Below, piece after piece: positions 23,882-32,332 of a DNA stretch of 36,776 nucleotides (the stretch's first letter is position 1; each line of letters starts with the position of its first letter). The DNA is from Bacteroidales bacterium (GTDB lineage: Bacteria; Bacteroidota; Bacteroidia; Bacteroidales; DTU049): positions 1 to 36,776 of the forward strand of contig JAFGWG010000203.1 in NCBI GenBank assembly GCA_016937255.1, read 5' to 3'. A program made the position numbers and the translations under genes. Under the pieces are notes generated by a model. That model had not been told where the DNA came from and searched no databases. It saw only the letters and a list, made by a program, of their open reading frames with translations.

Positions 23882-25018
23882 ATGTGGGGAAATAAGAAAA
23901 AAAAAAGCGAAGGATTGGTGTGGCGGCTATTATGGCTGATTTGCCTTATTTTTGTATTTCTATTGCTCATTGCCAATATCTCCCCTCTGATTGCACCAGA
24001 TAGATTTTGGGTTCCGGCCTTTATGGGTCTTGCCTACCCGGCATTAGTAGTTATTACATTTATTTTCTCAATTGTTTTGGCCATTAAAAATGTTCGTAAA
24101 GCCATTCTACCGCTTTTAGCAATATTTAGTGGCTTTGGATTATTGAACCACAGTTTTTCTTTCAGAAATCACAGCATGAACTTCCCTGAGGAAGAAACTG
24201 AGCTCAAAATAATGACTTATAATGTAAGACTATTTGACCTCTATTCTTGGAAAGACCCTGGGAAAATTAAGGATTCAATTGTAGAGTACGTGCATGAAAT
24301 AAAGCCTGATGTATTGTGTATGCAAGAATTCTACAAAGACACCAGTAATGCATTCAATACTGAAGAAGCATTTTTAGAACATAAGCATTTCATATTCAAG
24401 CACATAGACTATTTCCAGATTAAATATGGAATTTATCATTTTGGTTTGGCAATGTTTTCAAAATACCCCATCATAAACAGTGGAAGCATTAAAAATGAGA
24501 ATGGAAAAATAAGTGGCAATTATGTAATCTGGTCTGACATTGTAGTAAATGAAGACACGATAAGAATTTATAATACTCATTTGCAATCTATAAAATTCTC
24601 TGCTGGAGATGAAGAATTATTTGCAAGCCAAACCAGCCTTTCCAAGGATGATTTTAGAGAACAGTCTGGAAATTTGATGCGCAAGTTAAAATCGGCATTT
24701 ATTGCTAGAGCAAGGCAGGTAAGATTTATTAAAGAGGAACTGGAAGAGTGCCCGCATCCATATTTTATATGTGGAGATTTCAATGATACACCGGTGTCTT
24801 ATGCCTACAGAATTATGCGGGGCAATTTGAGAGATGCATTTCTGGATGCTGGTTCAAGAGGATTTGGCAAAACCTACAGAGGCATATATCCATCTTTCCG
24901 AATAGACTACATTTTTTATCCTGAAGAATACGAAGCTTCAAATTTTACAATTGGAGAGAAGAAATTCAGTGATCATTTTCCCGTTTACTGCAATTTCAGG
25001 AAGAAGAAAGAAGAATGA
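23882..25018 (+). CDS. Membrane-anchored endonuclease/exonuclease/phosphatase (EEP) family protein
   Basis: A 378-residue protein with three hydrophobic segments at residues ~14-35, 43-65 and 70-85, then an EEP domain. Visible catalytic marks are the Asn in TYNVRLFD, the Glu in CMQEF, the Asp/Asn in CGDFNDTP and the final His in SDHFPV. The family cleaves phosphodiester bonds in nucleic acids or lipid head groups; membrane-anchored forms are common in Bacteroidota and their substrate is not known. It overlaps uvrB by four bases. A run of ten A at 23897-23906, codons 6-9, is a likely slippage site. Confidence 0.85.
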   Translation: MWGNKKKKSEGLVWRLLWLICLIFVFLLLIANISPLIAPDRFWVPAFMGLAYPALVVITFIFSIVLAIKNVRKAILPLLAIFSGFGLLNHSFSFRNHSMNFPEEETELKIMTYNVRLFDLYSWKDPGKIKDSIVEYVHEIKPDVLCMQEFYKDTSNAFNTEEAFLEHKHFIFKHIDYFQIKYGIYHFGLAMFSKYPIINSGSIKNENGKISGNYVIWSDIVVNEDTIRIYNTHLQSIKFSAGDEELFASQTSLSKDDFREQSGNLMRKLKSAFIARARQVRFIKEELEECPHPYFICGDFNDTPVSYAYRIMRGNLRDAFLDAGSRGFGKTYRGIYPSFRIDYIFYPEEYEASNFTIGEKKFSDHFPVYCNFRKKKEE

Positions 25019-27021
25019 AAGATTTTAATCTCATCTGCAGTTTTTCTCCAACGGGAGATCAGCCGGAAGCTATTCGTGAACTAACGGAAGGTATTCTCCG
25101 CGGAGATCAGTTTCAGACATTATTAGGCGTTACAGGATCGGGCAAAACCTTCACGATAGCCAATGTATTGAACGAAGTAAAACGTCCTACGCTGGTGCTC
25201 AGCCACAATAAAACTCTTGCTGCACAGCTTTACTCTGAATTCAAACAGTTTTTTCCCGATAATGCGATTGAATACTTCGTTTCTTATTATGATTACTATC
25301 AACCGGAAGCCTATCTTCCCTCTTCAGACACTTTCATTGAAAAAGATCTAAGCATTAATGAGGAAATTGAAAAATTTCGCCTTTCTGCCACTTCTGCTTT
25401 ATTGAGCGGGCGCAGAGATGTTATTGTGGTGTCTTCTGTTTCTTGCATTTACGGTATTGGAAACCCTGAAGATTTCACTGCCAATGTTATGCGTTTGCAT
25501 AAAGGAATGAAAATTTCCGTTCAAATGGTTTTAAATAATTTGGTTGCAGCCTTATATTCTCGTGATGATATTGGATTTAAACGTGGTAGTTTCCGCCTGC
25601 GGGGTGATACACTGGATGTTTTTCCGGCCTATGCAGATCATGCTTTGAGAATAATTTTCTGGGACGATATTATTGAAAGCATTGAATCTTTTGATCCTGT
25701 AAATGGAAAAAGAATTGAAAAACTTGAAGATACAGCTATATTCCCTGCCAATATATTCATGACTACCAAAGATAAACTTGGGCAAGCGCTGAATGAAATT
25801 TATGTTGATTTGGGAAAACAGAGTGATTTCTTTAAGCAAATTGGTAAAGAAGCAGAAGCCAAGAGACTGGAAGATAGGGTTAATTACGACCTTGAAATGA
25901 TGAATGAACTCGGCTACTGCTCAGGAATTGAAAATTATAGCCGCTATTTTGATGGACGAAAACCGGGCTCCAGACCTTTCTGCTTACTTGACTATTTCCC
26001 GGATGATTATCTTATGATTATTGATGAAAGTCACGTGAGTATCCCTCAGGTTCGAGGCATGCATGGAGGAGACCGATCTCGCAAACAGGTATTAGTAGAT
26101 TATGGATTTCGACTACCGTCTGCCATGGATAACCGTCCTTTGAAATTTGATGAATTTGAATCCATGATGAATCAGGTGATTTTTGTTTCGGCAACACCTG
26201 CCGATTATGAGTTCATGAGATGCGACGGAATTTTCACAGAACAGGTTATTCGTCCGACAGGAATTCCTGAACCCGAAGTTATTCTGCGTCCATCTTCCAC
26301 TCAGGTTGATGATTTGCTGAATGAAATTTCCTTAAAAAAAGGTTTGGATGAAAGAATTCTAATTACTACGCTAACCAAGCGCATGGCTGAAGAGCTAACC
26401 AGTTATTTAATTGAATTGGATATTGCCGTTAAATACATCCATTCCGATGTGGATACTATGGAGAGAATTCAGATTCTTCAGGAACTTAGAGAAGGGGTTA
26501 TTCAGGTTCTTGTAGGTGTAAACCTACTTAGAGAAGGTCTTGATTTGCCAGAAGTCACACTGGTGGCTATTTTAGATGCGGATAAAGAAGGATTTTTAAG
26601 AAATGAACGTAGCTTAATTCAAACAGCGGGTCGTGCTGCTCGAAATATTAAAAGCAAGGTGATTCTTTATGCAGATAAAACTACAGATTCGATGAAGCGA
26701 ATGATGAGTGAAACTGAAAGAAGAAGACGTAAACAACTGGAATACAATACAAAAAATAATATTACACCCGAAAACATTATTAGAAAAGACTATTCCGCAT
26801 TTGGAACATCCGCAAAGGCAGGCTCACAAACATATAGCGAATCGGGACAAGAAAATCTTCAGGCAGCCGATCCTCTTGTGGCATATATGTCGAAGGATGA
26901 CATTAAAACGCAAGTAAAAAGACTTCAGAAAGAGATGGAAAAATCGGCCAAAGAGTTGGATTTTGTTACGGCAGCAAGAATAAGGGACGAGATGCTGGCT
27001 ATGAAAAGGATGCTGAGCTAA
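25015..27021 (+). CDS. uvrB: Excinuclease ABC subunit B
   Basis: A 668-residue UvrB of normal length. Walker A is GVTGSGKT near residue 40; the beta-hairpin that clamps DNA follows at YYDYYQPEAYLP; the helicase motif II is IDESH; motif VI is QTAGRAARN. The last ~40 residues are the UVR motif (LEKEM-like KRLQKEMEKSAKELDF) that binds UvrC. It verifies damage in nucleotide excision repair after loading by UvrA. Its ATG overlaps the stop of the EEP gene, so the two are coupled. Confidence 0.96.
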   Translation: MKDFNLICSFSPTGDQPEAIRELTEGILRGDQFQTLLGVTGSGKTFTIANVLNEVKRPTLVLSHNKTLAAQLYSEFKQFFPDNAIEYFVSYYDYYQPEAYLPSSDTFIEKDLSINEEIEKFRLSATSALLSGRRDVIVVSSVSCIYGIGNPEDFTANVMRLHKGMKISVQMVLNNLVAALYSRDDIGFKRGSFRLRGDTLDVFPAYADHALRIIFWDDIIESIESFDPVNGKRIEKLEDTAIFPANIFMTTKDKLGQALNEIYVDLGKQSDFFKQIGKEAEAKRLEDRVNYDLEMMNELGYCSGIENYSRYFDGRKPGSRPFCLLDYFPDDYLMIIDESHVSIPQVRGMHGGDRSRKQVLVDYGFRLPSAMDNRPLKFDEFESMMNQVIFVSATPADYEFMRCDGIFTEQVIRPTGIPEPEVILRPSSTQVDDLLNEISLKKGLDERILITTLTKRMAEELTSYLIELDIAVKYIHSDVDTMERIQILQELREGVIQVLVGVNLLREGLDLPEVTLVAILDADKEGFLRNERSLIQTAGRAARNIKSKVILYADKTTDSMKRMMSETERRRRKQLEYNTKNNITPENIIRKDYSAFGTSAKAGSQTYSESGQENLQAADPLVAYMSKDDIKTQVKRLQKEMEKSAKELDFVTAARIRDEMLAMKRMLS

Positions 27022-27509
27022 GAGTAGCTGGTTGTAATTTATTATTGTTCGCAGATTTTGATTTGTGGAAGGTGAAATGGTGGAAAGTGGAATGGACCAC
27101 TGACTCACAAAGGTTTCTTAGCCACGGATACTTCGGCAGGCTCAGTACAGGTGCACGAATATTTTTTTGTCCACAGACCTTTCACGCAAGGCGTGAGGAC
27201 GCAGATTTGACAGATTACATAGATTCATACTCCATACCGCCTTTGGCGGCATTATTTAAGCTGATGTTCTGCATAACGCCCAAGGGCATCTTCACGCCTT
27301 GCTTGACAAAAATGCTTGAGCCACAGATTGCTTGCTATCATCAGGTTAGCAACTGATAATTCATAAGATTCAGTACAGGTGTATGTGATTCTTTGGATTT
27401 AACCGCGTAGAACGCTAAGAATTATCGTAGAGGTCGCAGAAGGTGAATACAGAGCAAAAATGATTGTGAGAGCGAAAAGGAGGCGTGGACGGTGTGTTAT
27501 TTAACTAGG
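27022..27509. other. Repeat-derived gap
   Basis: No gene is visible. Small hairpins follow one another: CACGC-AAG-GCGTG (27183-27195), CCGCC-TTT-GGCGG (27237-27249) and GCCC-AA-GGGC (~27280). GCAAGGCGTGA near 27187 and TCACGCCTTGC near 27293 are perfect 11-base inverted repeats. A family A hairpin lies at 27126-27150, and 27402-27445 has a decayed CGC-GAGAACGC-type phrase in a short irregular tandem. Confidence 0.5.
27126..27150 (-). repeat. Family A hairpin, copy 3
   Basis: On the minus strand GTACT and AGTAT pair (one G-T) around GAGCCTGCCGA, the same loop core as copies 1 and 2 with a different stem. Confidence 0.55.
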
Positions 27510-27941
27510 TCATTGTATCTTTTCGAATTCCAAAACAATATTGCACCAGTTCTCTGCTCTTTTTTTCATGTCTTCTTCAGTATCTAGTCTTGAGTAATAA
27601 GCGGAAATATGGATTTCATTGTTTCTATTTGACACAAAATAAGGTGGGATTTTAGCTCCCTCATTGTTGTCAATAATAATAATTCGTCTGAAATCTTGAC
27701 AATCTTCAAGCAAAACTAAGTATGTACCAAAAGAAACTTCTAATGAAAAAGATTCCTTATCAGATAGCAATCTTTCTGAATTTTTTACCTGCTCCCCATG
27801 ATCCTCAATATAAGAGGCAATAGAATTAAAATTCTCTATCGTTAGGCAATTATCCTGTTGCTCGTTTGATTCGTCGATTGCCTTGTGACTAGTACATCCT
27901 ATTGTTAATGTTAAGAGTATATAAAAACAAATTGTATTCAT
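27510..27941 (-). CDS. Small predicted lipoprotein of unknown function
   Basis: A 143-residue protein. Residues 1-16 are a lipoprotein signal with lipobox LTIGC (Cys16). The mature part starts with a polar linker and continues as a mixed alpha/beta domain with a charged C-terminal helix. No motif identifies the family. It has no clear neighbour: repeats lie on both sides. Length and codon use look like a true gene. Confidence 0.65.
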   Translation of the reverse strand: MNTICFYILLTLTIGCTSHKAIDESNEQQDNCLTIENFNSIASYIEDHGEQVKNSERLLSDKESFSLEVSFGTYLVLLEDCQDFRRIIIIDNNEGAKIPPYFVSNRNNEIHISAYYSRLDTEEDMKKRAENWCNIVLEFEKIQ

Positions 27942-28160
27942 GATTTTTGTTTTAAGCTTGTGTTTAAGTCGTTTATGCGAGCACCTTGAAACTCAAAAAG
28001 GTAAACGTTATTTCTTCAAAAATATTCAATTTATCTTAGAAAACATTGAAAAGGGGGAGAAATTTTTGGTTTTGTTTGAATGGATGGGGTGTGCTGCTGG
28101 GATAGATATGGAGAAAAGCATATTGGTGGCTGGTTTTTGAGGTGAAGGTTTTGGGGAGAG

Positions 28161-28188
28161 GTAGAGACAAGGCATGCCTTGTCTCTAC
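28161..28188. repeat. Perfect 28-base palindrome
   Basis: GTAGAGACAAGGCA and its exact reverse complement TGCCTTGTCTCTAC abut with no spacer. The right half recurs in decayed form at 28311-28325 (GCATGCCTTGTCT), as part of a 42-base direct repeat. Confidence 0.8.
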
Positions 28189-28240
28189 GGGGTGGGTGGA
28201 AAGCTGCGGTGAGAGGGGCTGAAAACCGTTTAAATAACCG

Positions 28241-28295
28241 CCAACGCTCCGATGTCGGGTTATCATTATTATTCTGGCCGACGCTCGGATGTTGG
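28241..28295. repeat. Covarying extragenic hairpin, family C copy 3
   Basis: Halves are CCAAC-gc-TCCGA-t-GTCGG and CCGAC-gc-TCGGA-t-GTTGG, with a 19-base loop containing TATCA. Outer, middle and inner five-base arms all pair perfectly; gc stands opposite t on both sides. Total length and loop length equal copy 2 at 6374-6428, 22 kb away. Confidence 0.8.
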
Positions 28296-28353
28296 CTATT
28301 TTGATAGAAAGCATGCCTTGTCTTTTCAGAGTGGATGGATGGCTGCGGCGAGG

Positions 28354-28482
28354 CTACTCTGCCGACTTCTGTTCCAAGGCCTCTACCCTCTCCAATAAAT
28401 TATCAATAATTTGCTATTGGCTTTCAATCTACTTTTGCAGTTGACTCACAATCGCGGCATGAATCGGAGCTATTATCGGCCT
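28354..28482 (-). pseudogene. Decayed C-terminal end of an S74-chaperone fibre gene
   Basis: Read on the minus strand this gives RRPIIAPIHAAIVSQLQK, stop, IESQ, stop, then QIIDNLLERVEALEQKSAE and a final stop. The end matches the C-terminus of the intact fibre protein at 33011-34597 (QQIIDDLLKRVEALENSGSE), and the PIHAAI part fits the end of S74 chaperone domains. Two in-frame TAG codons stand where the intact gene has Gln codons. No repeat region or signal peptide remains upstream. It is a remnant of a gene of the family found at 33011-36776. Confidence 0.75.
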
Positions 28483-28537
28483 CCGAAGTATAAACATTTA
28501 GATCGCGGCCTTCTTAGGCATATTAATTTTATCTTTT

Positions 28538-28545
28538 TACTTTTG
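28538..28545 (+). promoter_or_regulatory. TAnnTTTG promoter box for the SDR gene
   Basis: TACTTTTG lies 42 bases before the SDR start codon at 28588 and after the S74 remnant. It supports starting the SDR at 28588. Confidence 0.45.
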
Positions 28546-28587
28546 TACATCACATTTCTTTGCACAATAAGTCATCATATTATATAC

Positions 28588-29385
28588 ATGACAAATTTTA
28601 AGAACAAAACGGTCTGGATTACCGGAGCTTCATCTGGGATTGGTGAATCACTTGCAGAAGAGTTTGCCCGGGAGGGTGCACGAGTGATAATATCGTCGCA
28701 TGAAGCTACTGAACTGGAAAGAGTTAGAAAAAAGCTGGAACCAATCTCAAAAGAGGTTTTCCCTGTTGTTTTCAATCTGGCGAATCCCGATGAGGTAAAA
28801 ACAACAGCCGAAAAAGTATTGAAGGAATATGGAAGAGTAGATGTGCTGATGAACAATGGAGGAATTTCCCAACGTTCAACGGTAATCGACACACCTATTG
28901 AAATTGACAGACGGATTATGGAGATTGATTTCTTCAGCGGGGTGATTCTTACTAAAGTCTTATTGCCAAAGATGATTGAGAATGGGTATGGTCAGTTTGG
29001 CATTACAAGCTCTATCTCAGGAAAATTTGGATTCCCTCTACGCAGCGCATACGGAGCAGCAAAGCATGCTTTATTCGGATTTTATGGAAGCCTGAGAGCC
29101 GAGAACAGCAGCAAAGGCATCAAAGTAACAATCTTTAGTCCAGGAAGGGTAAAAACGAAAATTTCTATTCATGCTTTGGAAAAGGATGGCAAGGAACATG
29201 GGAAAATGGATTCCGGTCAGGCTAAGGGAATTTCACCTAAAAAATGCGCACGCAAAATGATCAGGGCGATGAAGCGGGGTAGAAAAGATGTGCTGATAGG
29301 CGGCGTAGAGCTGGTCATGGTTTGGATTCACAAGTATTGCAAATGGCTCTTTTACAGGATTGTGGGAAAAATAAAAGCAGCTTAA
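28588..29385 (+). CDS. Short-chain dehydrogenase/reductase
   Basis: A 265-residue classical SDR. TGASSGIG near residue 12 binds the nucleotide, NNGG is the structural motif, and Ser in ITSSISG with Tyr/Lys in YGAAKHA form the active site. The basic, hydrophobic C-terminus (VMVWIHKYCKWLFYRIVG) could touch the membrane, as in SDRs acting on lipids. The frame is open further upstream to 28411, but that part runs through the S74 remnant and the promoter box, so I start at ATG 28588. The substrate is unknown. The PlsC-like and VOC genes that follow suggest a lipid role. Confidence 0.88.
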   Translation: MTNFKNKTVWITGASSGIGESLAEEFAREGARVIISSHEATELERVRKKLEPISKEVFPVVFNLANPDEVKTTAEKVLKEYGRVDVLMNNGGISQRSTVIDTPIEIDRRIMEIDFFSGVILTKVLLPKMIENGYGQFGITSSISGKFGFPLRSAYGAAKHALFGFYGSLRAENSSKGIKVTIFSPGRVKTKISIHALEKDGKEHGKMDSGQAKGISPKKCARKMIRAMKRGRKDVLIGGVELVMVWIHKYCKWLFYRIVGKIKAA

Positions 29386-29544
29386 TTTCTTTGAAAAGTC
29401 TTACAGACTAAAAGGAAAATCATACTTATGCAGAGGAACTTCAAAAGCGAATAATTCAATATAATATCTTTGTCAAATGGGATTGCTTAATTAGGGAAAG
29501 AATGACTCTTAGTTAATTCATTTTCAAACGTTTACATTCATTCT

Positions 29545-30918
29545 CTATCCTATAACCTTATCAGTATCTTCAATAATCTCTTTTCTTAGAACCAACAGGC
29601 TGACAGCAAGTTTATCACCCTTATTCACTAGTCTTCTAAAATGAGAACCTCGTACACTTTTTTTCCAGCTGAAATACCAGTATAGAGCAAACTTTCCAGC
29701 AGGAAATAAGGATAGAAGGTATGCGACCCATATCCACCATGGACCAGTTAAAAGGCCAACCAACAAAGTTTGTAAAAGATAGAAAACCGGGAAAGTTACC
29801 AGCATTCCAAGACCCATTTTTACGGAGCTGTGAAATTGCAGATCCTTAATCTTTCTAGCCATTCTGACAGGCAGAAAGTATGGCCCCAAGTTATTAATGA
29901 ATCCGTAGAGAAATATTGGAAAAGTGATTAGTAAAGAAAAGAAACGCCAGAGTGATTTTCCAAATCCATACCCTTTGTCTCTGACTACCCAGTCACGAAT
30001 TTCAAGTTTCTTAATGCCATCCAAGTATTTTATTACTTTTTCTGAAATCTCGGAGATGGGCTTCTCATCCCTCAGAAGCTGAGCGTCAAGACGACTAATC
30101 ATCTCTTTATCAGCAAGGAACTTATCCCGTTGTTTCCTACCCTTGATCCCCAAATTCTCCCGCATCTTCATATTAAAGATTGTACGTAGACCCATATAGG
30201 TGTCATAATATGTTTCGGATTCAATATGAATCATAAGCGGTTTCAGCTCCTCAGTCAGTCTATTTCTAAGTTGATTTATAGCCTTAGCCGGATTTTCAAG
30301 ATATTGATCCCAATATTCAGCCACCTCAATGGGTTTGCCGTAATTAATAAAGAGATCCTGATTCTGTTTCACATAGTCCTGAAAATCAATACCCATAGGT
30401 ACTATTTTTATGTATGATTGATTCCCTTTTGGCTCCTGCGCTTTAAAAGCGATACGAAACATCCCCTTAACCAGAGGTTTCAATCTGCGATAATGGCCAT
30501 GGCTTCCCTCAGGCATCAGGCAGAGATAATGATTGCGGTGAAGTACATCTACGGTGATATCAAATATCTCTGAGTTCTTGCCGAGTTCAGCAGCACCATC
30601 TCGAATTCTGAAAACAGGAAGCATTTTGAGACCATTAAGAACTTTTGCCAAGAACTTTTTTCTAAAAATATCAGATCTTGCCAGAAATACAACATCCTGC
30701 CCACAAGAAAAAAGCACGATAAGTGCGTCCATCAATGCATTCTGATGATTCGGTGCAAAAATCACGGGCTCCTTCTTGGGAATATTTTCATATCCATTAA
30801 CCTCAACTTTTCCATAGTATTGAAAAAAAACACGCCTGACATAATATCTTAGCGGAGGGTAAACCACGCTTCCTTTATCAACACGTTTCTTAGCACCAGG
30901 AATATTGGATTTGACCAT
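29545..30918 (-). CDS. PlsC-type acyltransferase, long Bacteroidota form
   Basis: A 457-residue protein. The acyltransferase domain fills residues ~30-270. His58 and Asp64 in NHQNALMD give the catalytic pair with five residues between, against four in classical PlsC. PEGSHG (136-141) replaces the usual EGTR block. The C-terminal third has two or more membrane segments (~335-355, ~375-410). It probably acylates a lysophospholipid or a related lipid at the inner membrane. Transcribed divergently from the VOC gene and convergent with the SDR gene. The exact acyl acceptor cannot be told. Confidence 0.82.
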   Translation of the reverse strand: MVKSNIPGAKKRVDKGSVVYPPLRYYVRRVFFQYYGKVEVNGYENIPKKEPVIFAPNHQNALMDALIVLFSCGQDVVFLARSDIFRKKFLAKVLNGLKMLPVFRIRDGAAELGKNSEIFDITVDVLHRNHYLCLMPEGSHGHYRRLKPLVKGMFRIAFKAQEPKGNQSYIKIVPMGIDFQDYVKQNQDLFINYGKPIEVAEYWDQYLENPAKAINQLRNRLTEELKPLMIHIESETYYDTYMGLRTIFNMKMRENLGIKGRKQRDKFLADKEMISRLDAQLLRDEKPISEISEKVIKYLDGIKKLEIRDWVVRDKGYGFGKSLWRFFSLLITFPIFLYGFINNLGPYFLPVRMARKIKDLQFHSSVKMGLGMLVTFPVFYLLQTLLVGLLTGPWWIWVAYLLSLFPAGKFALYWYFSWKKSVRGSHFRRLVNKGDKLAVSLLVLRKEIIEDTDKVIG

Positions 30919-30946
30919 AGCAAGTGATTTTCGAGATTCAATCTAG

Positions 30947-30954
30947 CAAATATA
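30947..30954 (-). promoter_or_regulatory. TAnnTTTG promoter box for the acyltransferase gene
   Basis: On the minus strand TATATTTG lies 28 bases before the start codon. A TTG lies 23 bases further upstream, slightly too far for the usual -33. Confidence 0.5.
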
Positions 30955-31009
30955 GAAGTTTTTGACTTTGTGAGATGCAAGGATGAAGCTTCAGACTACA
31001 AAAAAATAC

Positions 31010-31017
31010 TATCTTCG
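31010..31017 (+). promoter_or_regulatory. Near-consensus promoter box for the VOC gene
   Basis: TATCTTCG differs from TAnnTTTG at one base and lies 23 bases before the VOC start. The sequence around it (TATCTTCGCAAC) resembles the tatD box TATCTTTGCAAC at 6472. Confidence 0.4.
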
Positions 31018-31040
31018 CAACAAATTGAATACAGCTTGTT

Positions 31041-32132
31041 ATGCAAAGAAAAATAATTTCAGGAATTCAGCAGATTGGGATTGGAGTAAAAGATGTAAAT
31101 GAAGCCTGGCGTTGGTATATAGAGCACTTCGGGATGAATATTCGCATATTTGAAGAGAAGGCAAAGGCAGAATATATGTTGCCATACACTAACGGGGAGT
31201 CAAAAGAACGTCATGCTGCACTGGCAATCAACATGATGGGCGGTGGTGGATTTGAGATATGGCAGCATACAGAACGAGTTCCTGAAGCTCCAAAATTTGA
31301 GATAAAACTTGGTGATCTCGGAATCTTTGCTGGCAAAATCAAGACCCCGAATGCCCATGCATCATATTTGCAATTCAAGCAAAATGAATCTGCCTTGACA
31401 CTTGTTGAAAATGATCCAGGTAATCGTGAGCATTTCTTTGTTAAAGATCCTTTTGGAAATATTTTCCAAGTTGTTAAAGAGAAGGAATTCTTTATGTTCA
31501 ATTCAAAGAAAGCCACTGGCGGAACATATGGAGCCATTATTGGGACAACAAACCCTGATGAAGCGATGAAGCTTTATAAAGATATACTGGGATACGACCA
31601 GGTGGTATATGACAAAGAGGGTATATTTGATGATTTAAAAGGCATCCCGGGCGGAGAAAATAAATTCAGACGTGTACTTCTCCGGCACAGCAAGAATCGT
31701 CAAGGTGCCTTTGCAAAACTATTCGGGCCAACTGAGATAGAACTTTTTGAAGTAAAAGACAGGAAACCAGAGAAGATTTTCAAGGATAGGTTATGGGGCG
31801 ACTTTGGCTTTATTCATTTATGCTTTGACGTCTCAGGCATCAAGTTTCTGAAGGAAGAATGCGAGCAAAAAGGATTTCCATTTACTGTAGACAGCGATGT
31901 TCATCCCGAAGGGAAACCTTTTGATATGGGTGAAGCTGCTGGCCATTTTGCCTATATTGAAGATCCCGATGGCACACTCATTGAATTTGTCGAGACCCAT
32001 AAGATCCCGCTGATTAAAAAGCTTGGCTGGTATCTCAACCTTAGCAAACGCAAGAATCCCGAAGAGAGTTTACCGGTATGGATATTAAAGTCGATGCGGT
32101 TTATGAAAGTAAGTCCTAACAAGTTAAAGTAA
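31041..32132 (+). CDS. Two-domain VOC (glyoxalase/dioxygenase) family protein
   Basis: A 363-residue protein with two vicinal-oxygen-chelate units, residues ~8-150 (IQQIGIGVKDVNEAWRWY) and ~160-315 (GAIIGTTNPDEAMKLYKDI). The two-domain layout resembles 4-hydroxyphenylpyruvate dioxygenase. His in GFIHLCFD and Glu in GTLIEFVE are present in domain 2, but the first-strand His of each unit is replaced (Gln in IQQI, Tyr/Gly in TYGA), so a full three-ligand iron site is not seen. It may be a lyase, an isomerase or a binding protein. The last ~45 residues form a basic tail. Divergent from the PlsC-like gene. Confidence 0.8.
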   Translation: MQRKIISGIQQIGIGVKDVNEAWRWYIEHFGMNIRIFEEKAKAEYMLPYTNGESKERHAALAINMMGGGGFEIWQHTERVPEAPKFEIKLGDLGIFAGKIKTPNAHASYLQFKQNESALTLVENDPGNREHFFVKDPFGNIFQVVKEKEFFMFNSKKATGGTYGAIIGTTNPDEAMKLYKDILGYDQVVYDKEGIFDDLKGIPGGENKFRRVLLRHSKNRQGAFAKLFGPTEIELFEVKDRKPEKIFKDRLWGDFGFIHLCFDVSGIKFLKEECEQKGFPFTVDSDVHPEGKPFDMGEAAGHFAYIEDPDGTLIEFVETHKIPLIKKLGWYLNLSKRKNPEESLPVWILKSMRFMKVSPNKLK

Positions 32133-32332
32133 CACCCTGATCGACAATTTATTACTCCCCACCAACAGAATCAATATACATGAGATTCCTAGTACTGGAG
32201 TTTGTCTGCCGTGGCAAATATTGGAGAAACAAGCTATGAAGGATCATGAGTCAATAAAGAAACCATTTATTAATTACGGACTAAGCCATATATGAAAAGC
32301 TCAAATAATAGATATTAGAAAGGTGAGCGGCC

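Larger units (their letters stand above)
27942..28587. other. Gap with palindromes, decayed repeats and a gene remnant
   Basis: A 646-base gap. It holds a perfect 28-base palindrome (28161-28188), two direct copies of a 42-base segment (28172-28213 and 28311-28352, 34 of 42 equal), a family C hairpin between them (28241-28295), the S74 gene remnant (28354-28482) and the SDR promoter. A short open frame at 27940-28140 has no support. Confidence 0.6.

Noticed and set aside
27940-28140. 66-residue open frame on the plus strand
   Set aside because: It begins on the start codon of the opposite lipoprotein gene, has no family signal and no promoter, and runs into repeat sequence.
28411-28587. N-terminal extension of the SDR protein
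   Set aside because: This stretch is the opposite strand of the S74 remnant and includes the promoter box; the SDR fold starts at 28588.
29392-29416. Hairpin AGTCT-tac-AGACT after the SDR gene as a terminator
   Set aside because: The stem is only five pairs and no T-run follows.
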